Positions 43,994 through 53,154 of a DNA stretch of 64,000 bases are shown piece after piece (within the stretch, counting starts at the first letter, position 1; the number at the start of each line of letters is the position of its first letter). The stretch is from Ogataea parapolymorpha DL-1 (taxonomy: Eukaryota; Ascomycota; Pichiomycetes; Pichiales; Pichiaceae): NCBI RefSeq assembly GCF_000187245.1, contig NC_027863.1:1176735-1240734 (forward strand), in the 5' to 3' direction. The notes below the pieces were generated by a model. The model had not been told where the DNA came from. It made no database searches and worked only from the letters and a program-made list of their open reading frames with translations. The position numbers and the translations under genes were made by a program.

Positions 43994-46900
43994 TTACAAC
44001 CACAAATCCAGCTCCTTCACGCTGTAATCTGTTTTGTCAAAGCACACACGCGGCTCTTCTGCTTTGAGCTCCTTTCCAACCCGATCCAGCCGTGGATAGT
44101 ACGGCACCATTGCGTCGCTGTTGTTCAGATACATGCTGTTGTGGACCTGCCAGTACGCGTGCCGGACCTTGCTAGCAGGATGGAACAGCCCGGCCACCAC
44201 GTAGTTCATCACCATCCCGTATCCGATGGCAACACGGATGGCTTCCACACTTTCCAAAATCCGAATAATAACGTGCGGCGAGGTTTCCAGCACATTTGGC
44301 CAAATCAGGTTCAAATAGTGGACAAATGCGTCCTCGTACCCCAGCCCCGCACAGCCCAGTGCCATGTGCTTCACCACCGTCGCGGCGATCTGTCTATGCA
44401 CAAGGTCGCGGTCGGTGAAGGCGTCCTGCAGCAGCGTCAAAACCGCATAGACGTAGTCTGCCCCCATGTCGCCGATGTACTCGAACATGAATGACATGGA
44501 CTTTAGAATACCGTTCTGCACGTTGCGGTCGAAATAGCGGTACTCGTTCATCATCGCCGGCAGCACCGTATACGGCGAACATGTATCTGCGACGATACCA
44601 ATGGCGACGGCAGTGCACACACGAAGCTGTCTCTCTTGGACCCGTAAATTGTTAAGTAGAGTCACCAGCACGTCTGCCGGCCCAATGGCACGCGCAATGA
44701 GCCCGAACGTGGTGTTTGCGCTCTTGCGGATCTGCTTTTTGCGCGCTTTGAGCATCTCCAGCAACTCGAAACTGATCCGCATCCACTCTCGGTGGTTGAT
44801 GTACTCCTTGCCCTTGTCGGCAATGTCTCCGATCAGGTTGATGGTAGTCTCCTGCACCTTTTCGTGTCTGTTCCGCAGGATCGGAGTCAACGTGGCTAGG
44901 ATCTGCGATATTGGCGGGTTTGTCATCTCAACACCCAAGTTCTGGATAACGCTGCGCAAGGCAATCAAAATCGAGCCCAGAACATCAGGATACACCTCGC
45001 CGAGCGCCTCGTACAAAATCGACGACAACCGAACAAGCAGGTCCTCCTCGCCGCAGATCTTCAACACAACGCTGCTACGGGCAATCAGATCAGCAGCCTG
45101 CTGCCGAACCTCGGGCGTTTTGTTCTTCAAGCGATAGAGCAACGCGCTCATGATGTTCATGATGTGCGGCTTGACCCGAACGCCTAGCGACACAAGAACG
45201 TTACCGAATCCGTTCAAAACAACGCGGTCGTCGGTGGTTTGTCTCTGGAAAGTGAAAAGCAAACCATCTAGCAGTCTTTGCACAGTTCTGTCGTCCAGGT
45301 CAAAGGAACCTAAAGAGGTGACCACTTTACTGGCAGTTTCAACGGCCATGCGCCGAAACGCTTCCGATTCGTCCTTCAGGGGCACCAGAATGTGCTCAAT
45401 TACGCCGTTCGGGCCGATTTTGTTGGCAAGCGAAACGGATGCGTCCACACACATCCTCTCAATTCGTGTGTCCAGCGCCGTGCGCCGGTTCCAGAAATTG
45501 GAAAAGAATTCGTCAATAATCTTGCCTTCTCTGAACAGACGTCCGTCCACAAGCTCCATTGAGCAACACTGCTTGACAATCCGCAAAACGGTCCTCTTCA
45601 TCTCATCTTCGGGAGACGAAAACTCTCTCGTAAGCACTCTAAATACCTCGCGCGTATAGTAGTTGCTGTATTCCTCGTCCATGAGTGGAATAATATACCC
45701 AATAGCACGTAAGAACGCAGCGAGTCCACGGCCCCTGTGTCTGCGCACACCCTGCCAGAGAGGATCAAGAACTTTTTCGAACACGTCGAATCCATAAGGC
45801 GCAGAAGCCTCAGCTAAATTGCTGATGGCCGTGGCTGCCAGAGTACGGACACTGAGGTTCTCGTCTGTGATCGCTTTGGAAACACAGCCCACAAGGCCAT
45901 TGAGGTATGGAAGTATGCTCGAACCCATCAAGATAGCTATCTGCTGCACAATTTTCACTCCCGTGTGTCTAGCCAGCCAACTTTTTTTGGATCCGCAGAC
46001 GGCCCGCAAAAATGGTAGCAGCGATTGGATCCCCAACGAAGACGCAATCACAGCAAACGTGCGTGCAACCGTATTTCGCACGTAGTCGTCTGAGTGATCG
46101 ATATCCGGACGCAGGACAGATATCATGTGTGCCAGACCAGCTGCCTTGGATAGATTTGAAATAATCTCTCGCCCTTCCAACCGGGTGACCATGTCCTCGT
46201 CAATCAACAACGGCATGATCACCACCAGGATTTTGTGCGCATAGGGTCTGATTAGTTCTTCGAGGCGGAAAAGCACTCTGCCAACCACTTTGACCAGTAA
46301 GTGGCGTTCCTGGTCTTCGAGAGACTTGCTCATTAGCAGAGGAAGTATAACGTTGAATATGTGGTCCGCTCCGAAATAACGCGCGTTCTCTTGAAGCTGT
46401 CGTAATGATACTTTCCGAACTTGAGGCGAGCCATTTTTGATCATTAAAATGAGTTTCATGCATTGAATCTCTTTCTTCTCGTCATTGCTCAAAGTGTCGA
46501 GATTTGTGTCCTTCGTGGTGATCAGTTTGCCAAAGACCTTCATATCGGTCTCTTTGAAAAACTGGATCTCCTTCAGACCGGGGACATCATGGATGAGCTG
46601 CGGATTGAAAAATTTGAACTCTTGACGCAGCGTGCTCTCGTCCGGAATCATATATTGGTCGACATTTGTCAAAGAGTTGAAAGAAGTCAAATCTGGAGGA
46701 ATGCTGAGGTCCGGCTTGTAATCTGCAGGGGGCTGTATTTTATGGAAACCACTGGGCAGGAGAATATTCAGATTCTCCTCCGTCAGTGGAATACCGTCAA
46801 TAACTGGTATTGGGGGCGGTTTTTCTTCAGGCTCTTCCTCCCATCTAGATTTACGCTTGGGCTCCTCTGCCTCTGCATCAGGATCCTTGACATCCCATCG

Positions 46901-47278
46901 GCGCTTCCTTTCGCGACGAGGAGGAGTCTTGTCTCTCTTTCGTAGCTGCTGCGATTCTTGAGCTATTTCGCCCTCTTGTTGTTGCTTTTGCTTATCCTTG
47001 AACCGATTAGTCATCGCTTCCCGATAGCTCGAAGACTTCGAACCATCTCCGACATCTTCCAGTTTATGCAAAGTGTCGTACTTACGTTGCTGATACGAGT
47101 TTTCGCGGGCAGAAATGGCCTTCTTCTGGATCTGTCTTGTTAGAGGGTCTTCATAAGATTCTGCTTCCTCGGTCAATTCACGCTGGAATTGTTCCGGAAT
47201 CGAGTAGGCTCCAGTAAGCTTTGCTCGATGTCCATTTTCTGACGACGGATCATCAAATTGGATCACCTTTTGCGACAT
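43994..47278 (-). CDS. HSH155: U2 snRNP SF3b subunit Hsh155 (SF3B1)
   Basis: The product has 1094 residues. Hsh155 clamps the U2-branch-site duplex and is the target of splicing inhibitors. The N-terminal 200 residues are charged and disordered with an RRWDVKDP motif and KSRWEEE, resembling the U2AF-ligand motifs of metazoan SF3B1; then comes the long HEAT-repeat superhelix (for example RVKPHIMNIMSALLYRLKNK, RHEKVQETTINLIGDIADKG, LLNNLRVQERQLRVCTAVAIGIVA). The protein is longer than S. cerevisiae Hsh155 (971), mainly at the N-terminus, and more like SF3B1. By eye alignment, the position of human Lys700 is Ser in DENLSVRT. Confidence 0.95.
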   Translation of the reverse strand: MSQKVIQFDDPSSENGHRAKLTGAYSIPEQFQRELTEEAESYEDPLTRQIQKKAISARENSYQQRKYDTLHKLEDVGDGSKSSSYREAMTNRFKDKQKQQQEGEIAQESQQLRKRDKTPPRRERKRRWDVKDPDAEAEEPKRKSRWEEEPEEKPPPIPVIDGIPLTEENLNILLPSGFHKIQPPADYKPDLSIPPDLTSFNSLTNVDQYMIPDESTLRQEFKFFNPQLIHDVPGLKEIQFFKETDMKVFGKLITTKDTNLDTLSNDEKKEIQCMKLILMIKNGSPQVRKVSLRQLQENARYFGADHIFNVILPLLMSKSLEDQERHLLVKVVGRVLFRLEELIRPYAHKILVVIMPLLIDEDMVTRLEGREIISNLSKAAGLAHMISVLRPDIDHSDDYVRNTVARTFAVIASSLGIQSLLPFLRAVCGSKKSWLARHTGVKIVQQIAILMGSSILPYLNGLVGCVSKAITDENLSVRTLAATAISNLAEASAPYGFDVFEKVLDPLWQGVRRHRGRGLAAFLRAIGYIIPLMDEEYSNYYTREVFRVLTREFSSPEDEMKRTVLRIVKQCCSMELVDGRLFREGKIIDEFFSNFWNRRTALDTRIERMCVDASVSLANKIGPNGVIEHILVPLKDESEAFRRMAVETASKVVTSLGSFDLDDRTVQRLLDGLLFTFQRQTTDDRVVLNGFGNVLVSLGVRVKPHIMNIMSALLYRLKNKTPEVRQQAADLIARSSVVLKICGEEDLLVRLSSILYEALGEVYPDVLGSILIALRSVIQNLGVEMTNPPISQILATLTPILRNRHEKVQETTINLIGDIADKGKEYINHREWMRISFELLEMLKARKKQIRKSANTTFGLIARAIGPADVLVTLLNNLRVQERQLRVCTAVAIGIVADTCSPYTVLPAMMNEYRYFDRNVQNGILKSMSFMFEYIGDMGADYVYAVLTLLQDAFTDRDLVHRQIAATVVKHMALGCAGLGYEDAFVHYLNLIWPNVLETSPHVIIRILESVEAIRVAIGYGMVMNYVVAGLFHPASKVRHAYWQVHNSMYLNNSDAMVPYYPRLDRVGKELKAEEPRVCFDKTDYSVKELDLWL

Positions 47279-47464
47279 GCCTTTTGCAGAGCTTTATAAA
47301 GTGAATATTTTTTAGCTAATTTTTTAATTTCCATATCGTGTCTTGCCACGGCTAGTGGAGTGGCTGAGCTAAAGTGGTTTAAGAATAGAAAAACAGAATG
47401 TGAAAGGAGAAAAAATCACAAAATTCTAAAAAACACATACAGAAAAAGAGTCTTTTTTTCGAGT

Positions 47465-48217
47465 ATGAGCTGGTGCAAACTGCTTACTTTGGTCGCGATT
47501 TCCGCGTCATACGTTCTCGCAGACGACTCAAACCTTTCGCTTAACGGTACCTGGTCATCTAAGGCAAACACTGTGTTTACGGGACCAGGATTCTATGACC
47601 CTATTGATGAACTCTTGATTGAACCAGCACTGCCTGGAATCAGTTACTCATTCCACGAGGACGGCTATTTTGAAGAAGCCATCTACCAAGTCACTCCAAA
47701 CCCTAAAAACCACTCTTGTGCAGTCGCCGCGCTCATTTTCCAACACGGTACCTATGAAGTCAATTCGACCGGTTCGATCATCCTTACACCATTTGAAATC
47801 GACGGTAGACAACTTTTGAGCGATCCTTGCAATGACAACGGTGTGTCCACATATTCCAGGTACTCACAGAAGGAGGTCTTCAAAAGCTACGAAGTGTCCC
47901 TGGATACATACCACGGGAGATACAAGTTGAGACTCTACGAGAGCGACGGATCACCAATGCAGCCGTTGTATTTGGCTTACAGACCGCCTCAAATGCTACC
48001 AACTATCACCATGAACCCTACAGAGGACGCCAGTGGCGCATCAAATACAGAATCCGCGGCTTCATCATCTACAGGATTATCAAAAAAGGTCAAGAGAGCT
48101 TTAGAGAATAGATACAGAACTAACGCTGTGAGGAAGTCCAAATACAACTATGATCTGTTGTGGTATGTGTCAATAGCAATGATCCTTGTGGGAGGATTGA
48201 TGGTCTGGAGAGGATGA
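47465..48217 (+). CDS. ROT1: ER chaperone-like membrane protein Rot1
   Basis: The product has 250 residues. Rot1 is an essential ER protein that helps fold glycoproteins and supports beta-1,6-glucan assembly and O-mannosylation. There is a signal peptide (1-20, ending SYVLA), a luminal beta-rich domain starting LNGTWSSKANTVFTGPGFYDP with SYSFHEDGYFEEAIY and the paired cysteines of HSCAVA and DPCND, N-glycosylation sites, a Ser/Thr linker and one C-terminal transmembrane helix (about 230-248). ATG 47465 (MSWCKLL) is the first in a good context; codons upstream in frame have no ATG. Length agrees with S. cerevisiae (256). Confidence 0.92.
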   Translation: MSWCKLLTLVAISASYVLADDSNLSLNGTWSSKANTVFTGPGFYDPIDELLIEPALPGISYSFHEDGYFEEAIYQVTPNPKNHSCAVAALIFQHGTYEVNSTGSIILTPFEIDGRQLLSDPCNDNGVSTYSRYSQKEVFKSYEVSLDTYHGRYKLRLYESDGSPMQPLYLAYRPPQMLPTITMNPTEDASGASNTESAASSSTGLSKKVKRALENRYRTNAVRKSKYNYDLLWYVSIAMILVGGLMVWRG

Positions 48218-48260
48218 ATATTAACTAGCAATGTGAACTATCTGTATAAGAATCAAAAAC

Positions 48261-49595
48261 CTATTTCTTGATCTCGTAGGTTCTTCTGAACTTGTCATCG
48301 ATCTCGGCCAAGTAGTAGGATCCCTTTGGAATGTATTCGATGTCTCCAGATGGCTTGAAGGACTTTTGCAGGTGGATCCTCTCTCTCAAGCTCAAACAAG
48401 CTTCGTACTCCTCTGGAGTCTTTTGTATTCTGCTATCAAGCTTCTGTTGAATATCGAGAACCTTGATGATGTGGGATAGGTCACCAGTAACCTTCACGGA
48501 GAAGAGAGAAGCAGCGAGTCCAGATCCGTAAGAGAAAAGACCAATTCTCTTACCCTGAAGTGCCTCGTTACCCACGTAGTACAACAAAGAAGCCAGCGAT
48601 CCGTAAACAGATCCAGTGTACATGTTACCGACGTTGGTTCCCACCTCCAGAGATGGGGCAACTCTCTCCTTGTGAAGAGGCTTGGCGACGTTGACGAAGG
48701 TTTTCTCCAAAGCCTTGTCAGTCAAAGAAGCTTCATAGTCAACGGAAGCGAGCCCGACATCAACATCTGGGAAACCAGACTGGTCCTCTCTGAAATCGTT
48801 GTACAGCATTCTTCCGTAAGATTTGGCAACCAACTTGCAGTTTGGAACGTGGAACACGTTGTAATCAAAGAACTTCACACCAACAAACTTGGACTTGCTC
48901 AAACCTTTGGCAGCAGCTTTCTTTGAGTAGTTGGCGTAACACTCATCAACTGCTTTGATGTAACATGTTTGCGAGAAGTGTCCATCAACCACAGGATACT
49001 CAGATGTGAAATCTGGCTTGTAGAAGTCGTAAGCATGCTGCATGTAGGAGCCTCTGATTGGCTCAAATGTCAGAGGAGAGTCTGGGCCGATCAGCATGGC
49101 AACGGTACCCGCACCACCGGTTGGTCTAGCTGCACCCTTCTCGTAAATGGCGATGTCTCCACAAACAACTATCGCGTCTCTGCCATCCCAAGCAGAGGAC
49201 TCGACCCAGTTGATGGCGTTAAAAACAGCATTGGTACCACCATAACATGCATTCAGGGTGTCCACACCCTCAATGTCAGTGTTATCGCCAAAGAGCTGCA
49301 TCAACACGGACTTGGCACTCTTGCTCTTGTCAAGAAGCGTCTCAGTTCCCACCTCCAGTCTACCGATGGAATTAGGGTCGATGTTGTAATTTTTCAACAA
49401 GTTGCTGCAGGCAGTCAATGCCATGGAATAAATGTCTTCTCTGTCGTTGACAAAGGCCATCTTGGTCTGTCCCAAACCAATAGTATACTTTCCTGACGAG
49501 ACCTTATCAAAGGACTCGAGGTCAGCCTGGCTGACATACTGGCCAGGAACGTACAGTTCAATAGCCTTGATTCCAACGTTTTGAGGGCGAGTCAT
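48261..49595 (-). CDS. ERG13: Hydroxymethylglutaryl-CoA synthase
   Basis: The product has 444 residues. Erg13 condenses acetyl-CoA and acetoacetyl-CoA to HMG-CoA, the second step of the mevalonate pathway to ergosterol. Catalytic residues visible: Cys117 in DTLNACYGG (acyl nucleophile), Glu85 in [13 protein letters not shown] and the His of [10 protein letters not shown] near 250. Conserved blocks [28 protein letters not shown] and the C-terminal [10 protein letters not shown] are intact. No targeting sequence is seen, consistent with the cytosolic form. It converges on ROT1 with 43 bp between stops. Confidence 0.96.
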   Translation of the reverse strand: MTRPQNVGIKAIELYVPGQYVSQADLESFDKVSSGKYTIGLGQTKMAFVNDREDIYSMALTACSNLLKNYNIDPNSIGRLEVGTETLLDKSKSAKSVLMQLFGDNTDIEGVDTLNACYGGTNAVFNAINWVESSAWDGRDAIVVCGDIAIYEKGAARPTGGAGTVAMLIGPDSPLTFEPIRGSYMQHAYDFYKPDFTSEYPVVDGHFSQTCYIKAVDECYANYSKKAAAKGLSKSKFVGVKFFDYNVFHVPNCKLVAKSYGRMLYNDFREDQSGFPDVDVGLASVDYEASLTDKALEKTFVNVAKPLHKERVAPSLEVGTNVGNMYTGSVYGSLASLLYYVGNEALQGKRIGLFSYGSGLAASLFSVKVTGDLSHIIKVLDIQQKLDSRIQKTPEEYEACLSLRERIHLQKSFKPSGDIEYIPKGSYYLAEIDDKFRRTYEIKK

Positions 49596-49820
49596 GGTCT
49601 TTATGAGGAGGTTCTATTCAATTAAGCAGTGGGTTTCAATATATCAAAAGAGGGAAATATTGATAAATCAGCTATTTTTTTTTTTCGCATCTGCCCGACA
49701 CGTTAAACGAGTATGCGAGCACCACAGTGAAATAAAAAAAACTTTACACCATGTTTATATCGAAATTATCCATTAGTCATTAAAACCGGTATGTAGCAAT
49801 GCGAGTATATAAAAAACCGT

Positions 49821-50375
49821 TCATTTGATGTGAGAGAGCCACAGTTGGTAGTTGCGAGCCGCGGAGTCAGCCTGTGTCTCCTTGGCGGTGTTCGTCTCCT
49901 GTTTGGATAGCTGATATCCCCACGAGTCAGGCGGCAACCTAGGGGTATCGTAGAGCCATTTCTCGTCTAAAGCGGCCAACTCTGGTTGCTCCCAGTCCTG
50001 CAGATCACAATGGTGGATTTCCACGGTATCGTCGTTGTCGTAGTAATCCAGCGAGGGAGAATCCTCCAGAAGAGAGGGCAAGGATCCCGTGTAGGTCGAT
50101 CGGCGCGTCGATGAAATGCTAGGTCTGTATGAGTTTGTGTGCAGGTCTTCCAGAGCAAAGAAGTCTTCGTCGTCGTCGTCGCGTGCCTCCGGGGTCATTG
50201 CTTTGAAGTTCGTGGTGGAGTATGTCACCAGCTTGCTGGTCTTTGGTGGTTTATTAGCGGATGAATCGTAGAAAGAGTCCTTCAATTGGCACTCCTTAGA
50301 GCAGTAGATGCTACCAGAGTAATCGTCAAGCTGCTTGTTGTCCACGATGCAGAACTGGTCGTGAAGGAACATCAT
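49821..50375 (-). CDS. Ecl1-family lifespan regulator, altered zinc motif
   Basis: The product has 184 residues. Ecl1 proteins are small, zinc-linked factors that extend chronological lifespan and respond to nutrient starvation. The N-terminal block FCIVDNKQL...GSIYCSKECQLKDSF matches the family, normally two short Cys pairs (CxxC and CxxxC). Here the second Cys of the first pair is Asp (CIVD), leaving three cysteines. The rest is acidic and disordered with Ser/Tyr-rich segments. The start is one of two adjacent ATGs (50375 or 50372). A TATAAATA box lies 43-50 bp upstream (50425-50418), and TGACTCA, a Gcn4-type site, at 50615-50621. Confidence 0.65.
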   Translation of the reverse strand: MMFLHDQFCIVDNKQLDDYSGSIYCSKECQLKDSFYDSSANKPPKTSKLVTYSTTNFKAMTPEARDDDDEDFFALEDLHTNSYRPSISSTRRSTYTGSLPSLLEDSPSLDYYDNDDTVEIHHCDLQDWEQPELAALDEKWLYDTPRLPPDSWGYQLSKQETNTAKETQADSAARNYQLWLSHIK

Positions 50376-50717
50376 CGCAAAGTTAATCTTGATGGGTTTC
50401 AGAAGGATATAAGGATATATTTATATTGGGACTTGGTGATGCGGAGACACTAGCCACAAGGAGCCACAAAAAGACACAGGTGAAAATTTTATCTTCAGCA
50501 TGGGTGTACCTTGGTGGGGCTTTCCGCAATTGATCACGCGCATTTTAACAATACTTTTCGGCCACTAAGGTTATTTGCTATGTACAGATGTGTGGAAAAT
50601 TTTCACTAGCCACATGACTCAGTACGACGCGACAGAATGCCACAGCCAAGTCCGATATACCAGAAAACTCCACAATACCGCGGTCAGGGGATTTGACAAA
50701 TTGTGGAAAGTGTCAAA
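50376..50717. promoter_or_regulatory. Upstream region of the Ecl1-like gene
   Basis: These 342 bp precede the Ecl1-like gene and follow the PPR gene. The minus strand has TATAAATA at 50425-50418. A perfect palindromic TGACTCA lies at 50615-50621, the site bound by Gcn4-type bZIP factors. No gene-like frame is present. Confidence 0.55.
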
Positions 50718-52466
50718 CTAAGAATTTTCTAATGAGTAATTCAGCAAAGATGACACATTGCGTAATCGCTTATCGAGAGCATCCTCAGTGTTTAGTGCGG
50801 CGTCAGTGTCGAGATCTGTTTGTAGTTCTTTGAGAGCGCGTTTTGTCACGTCATCGTTCGGCAGCTCTCCCGTCTGCACAAAATGGTGGCCAAGATTTAC
50901 CACCAGCTGAACCATCTGTGGATTGCTGATCAAATACAGCGCCTTTTCTTGTGTGGAGCTTAGCAGCTCGTCGGTCACGTTCGTGAGAAGATCCATTCTC
51001 AGGCGTTTTCGGTCTTGGTAAAACAATTCCATGTATTTGGTAGCCACAGGAATGGAAACTCCGATAGAATTCGAGCGCACGTTCTGCACCACGTCCTGGA
51101 TCTCTTTGAATGACTCAGCGTGCTCTGCAAACGTGTCAAACGTCCATTCCGGAATGACAGGGTAGAACATAAAAAGCCTCTGGTCCCTGGTCAGGAAATC
51201 AAACATGTCCAGAGGAGAATGGTACGGAATCATGTGTAGCTGATCTTCCAGCGAGTTCTCGTCATACGATGAGATTTCCAGCTCATTGTGGTGGATGCAC
51301 AGGTCTCTCACAAGCAGCGGAACGCCCACCATGTCTTTAGCCAGCTGCTGCTCTTCACAGTTCAGCAAGGCATTTGCAAATGTAGCGATCTCGTTGGGGT
51401 CCAGAAATAACGGGATTTGAACCAGTCGCATCTCCAGCAGGTTCAACAGTCTGTTAGTGTCCCTGAGATTCCCGCAATGGTCCGCCATCAGCTGGAACGT
51501 CGTTCTATTAGGCTGCACTCCGGCCTCGTTCATCTCCGCCAGAATCTTGTCAAACAGCGCAGAATTGCGAGCAACAATACATGCAGTCAACAACATGTTG
51601 TAAGCCTCTACGTTCAACTCGAACCCAGACCCCGTGAACACCTGCTTATACTGTCTGTACGTGTCCTCGTCGAAATCCTCTCTGCTAGCCAATGTGCAAC
51701 TCAGACTGCGCACCAGCTCTTCCTGCGTTATCATCATGCCAGAATCGATGACGTCCTGGAAAACCAAATTCACCAGCTCCGGAGTCAAGTAAAGACAATA
51801 CATTTTGAAATGCTCAAGAAACGTCTCCAGATGTTCTGGCTGGATATGCTTGGCCCGAGGAACAGGAAATTTAGCATACTCCTCCAATACGGTGTGAATG
51901 TTAAACTTGTCCTCGTCTTCGTTGAGAGAATCAACAAAGCGGCTGTAAAGACCTTCCTCTACCTCTTCGCGGGGAGTCTGCAATCGCATGTTCAAGATCT
52001 GAATATCTGTCTGGCCTTTCAACAACCCCACAACAGCCTGATAATAAGCAGTCTCCTTGCCTTCCTGTTCAGCAATCATGTGCAACGTCTCGTCCTCAGC
52101 AACAGCATCCTGCAAAAACCGGTCCCCAAACTCCGAGAGACTGTTATTGAAAGCGGTGAGAAAGTCGGGAACCAGCTTCTCAATACTCTCCATTGAGGTG
52201 TACTTGAGCAGTTCAGATTGCAGATTCTTAACACGTTCTGGAGCTGGGAGTTTCTTGGGTTCGGTTGGGGGAGAATTGAACACCTTGAACCAGTCAAAGG
52301 ATTGGAACTGGGGCAGTCCATCTTGGTCTGAGTTGGGCTTCTTCAGGATGTCCACGGCATCAAAGTTCAAATCATCATCATCCTCAAGCTTTCCTTTGGT
52401 AGAGTACGGACGCACAGCACGCACACCTGAAAACAGAGCGGGTCTCCTCAAACACCTGAGCAACAT
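50718..52466 (-). CDS. Mitochondrial pentatricopeptide-like protein
   Basis: The product has 582 residues. The presequence is clear (MLLRCLRRPALFSGVRAVRPYSTKG, Arg-rich, cleavage likely near YS/TK). An acidic linker follows, then helical repeats; one PPR-type unit stands out near 286-325 (VEAYNMLLTACIVARNSALFDKILAEMNEAGVQPNRTTFQLM). Such proteins in yeast stabilise or activate single mitochondrial mRNAs. I cannot assign it to a named factor. A TTACGTCA (CRE-like) octamer lies 45 bp upstream at 52511-52518. Confidence 0.8.
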   Translation of the reverse strand: MLLRCLRRPALFSGVRAVRPYSTKGKLEDDDDLNFDAVDILKKPNSDQDGLPQFQSFDWFKVFNSPPTEPKKLPAPERVKNLQSELLKYTSMESIEKLVPDFLTAFNNSLSEFGDRFLQDAVAEDETLHMIAEQEGKETAYYQAVVGLLKGQTDIQILNMRLQTPREEVEEGLYSRFVDSLNEDEDKFNIHTVLEEYAKFPVPRAKHIQPEHLETFLEHFKMYCLYLTPELVNLVFQDVIDSGMMITQEELVRSLSCTLASREDFDEDTYRQYKQVFTGSGFELNVEAYNMLLTACIVARNSALFDKILAEMNEAGVQPNRTTFQLMADHCGNLRDTNRLLNLLEMRLVQIPLFLDPNEIATFANALLNCEEQQLAKDMVGVPLLVRDLCIHHNELEISSYDENSLEDQLHMIPYHSPLDMFDFLTRDQRLFMFYPVIPEWTFDTFAEHAESFKEIQDVVQNVRSNSIGVSIPVATKYMELFYQDRKRLRMDLLTNVTDELLSSTQEKALYLISNPQMVQLVVNLGHHFVQTGELPNDDVTKRALKELQTDLDTDAALNTEDALDKRLRNVSSLLNYSLENS

Positions 52467-52803
52467 GATCTGCTAGCATTCTTTGCAATTTTTTTACGCT
52501 AAATCAGCGATTACGTCAGCGCACATTTTGCCAAGCTCATATGGAGCACTGATGGTTATCAGGACGATTGTGCATAACCTCACGCTACAACTGCACCTGG
52601 CTACTCGGATCATCATGTATAGTTTGTCATGCACCGCAGTTTAGCCACAATCTGTGTCGGAATGTTTGAGCTACGCATTACTGTGCTAAATCTTACATTC
52701 ATTTTGGCAGAGCTCAAAAACTAAGCAAAAGTGCAGACCTTGAGCACACCTGCTATGTACATACTGGGATAGACTTGTCCTGGCTGATCTTTTCTGCCGA
52801 CTT
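52467..52803. other. Intergenic region between the PPR gene and TIM13
   Basis: These 337 bp hold the PPR-gene promoter and the TIM13 3' end. Apart from TTACGTCA at 52511-52518 I see nothing specific, and no small gene or RNA fold. Confidence 0.5.
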
Positions 52804-53109
52804 TTATGGATTGTTGATCCTAGCAATGTATGACTTAGAAATCAGGTTCCACGATCTCATGAACTTGGACGCACAGTCGTTAATGCAGTTCTCTTCAACA
52901 GAAGTCAAGCTAGATGATGGCTGTAAGATACACTTATCGAAACAATTTTCAGTCAATGAGTTCACTAGTGAGGTAGCGTATGCGGTGGCCATTTCCGTGG
53001 CGATGGAAGACTTGACTTGGTCCTTGACCTGCTGAGTCTGCACGGAGCTCAACGAGGAGCCCGCGCCTGAGTTGCTTTTGGAGCCTCCTAACCCGAGAAA
53101 GGACGACAT
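52804..53109 (-). CDS. TIM13: Small Tim chaperone Tim13
   Basis: The product has 101 residues. Tim13 pairs with Tim8 in the intermembrane space and escorts hydrophobic precursors. The twin CX3C motif is intact: Cys56-x3-Cys60 (ENCFDKC) and Cys75-x3-Cys79 (NCINDC), 14 residues apart, oxidised by the Mia40 pathway. The RSWNLISKSYIARI end matches S. cerevisiae Tim13 rather than Tim8, Tim9 or Tim10. A Ser/Gly-rich N-terminal arm precedes the helices. Its stop is followed by the long gap before the PPR gene; APL6 is upstream on the same strand, 45 bp away. Confidence 0.95.
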   Translation of the reverse strand: MSSFLGLGGSKSNSGAGSSLSSVQTQQVKDQVKSSIATEMATAYATSLVNSLTENCFDKCILQPSSSLTSVEENCINDCASKFMRSWNLISKSYIARINNP

Positions 53110-53154
53110 TAAATTAAATTTTAAACTTTGTGAAATGCGCTAAAAAATAGTTTT

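Noticed and set aside
43262..44494. A 410-codon frame antisense to STE4 and the HSH155 end
   Set aside because: Crosses two well-supported genes on the other strand, does not start with ATG, and its composition (His/Val/Gln/Arg-rich) is that of antisense reading.
47341..47400. A stretch upstream of ROT1 (gagtggctgagct...gtggttta) that recalls a tRNA A-box
   Set aside because: No matching B-box (GGTTCGANTCC) or acceptor stem could be paired downstream, and it lies in the ROT1 leader.
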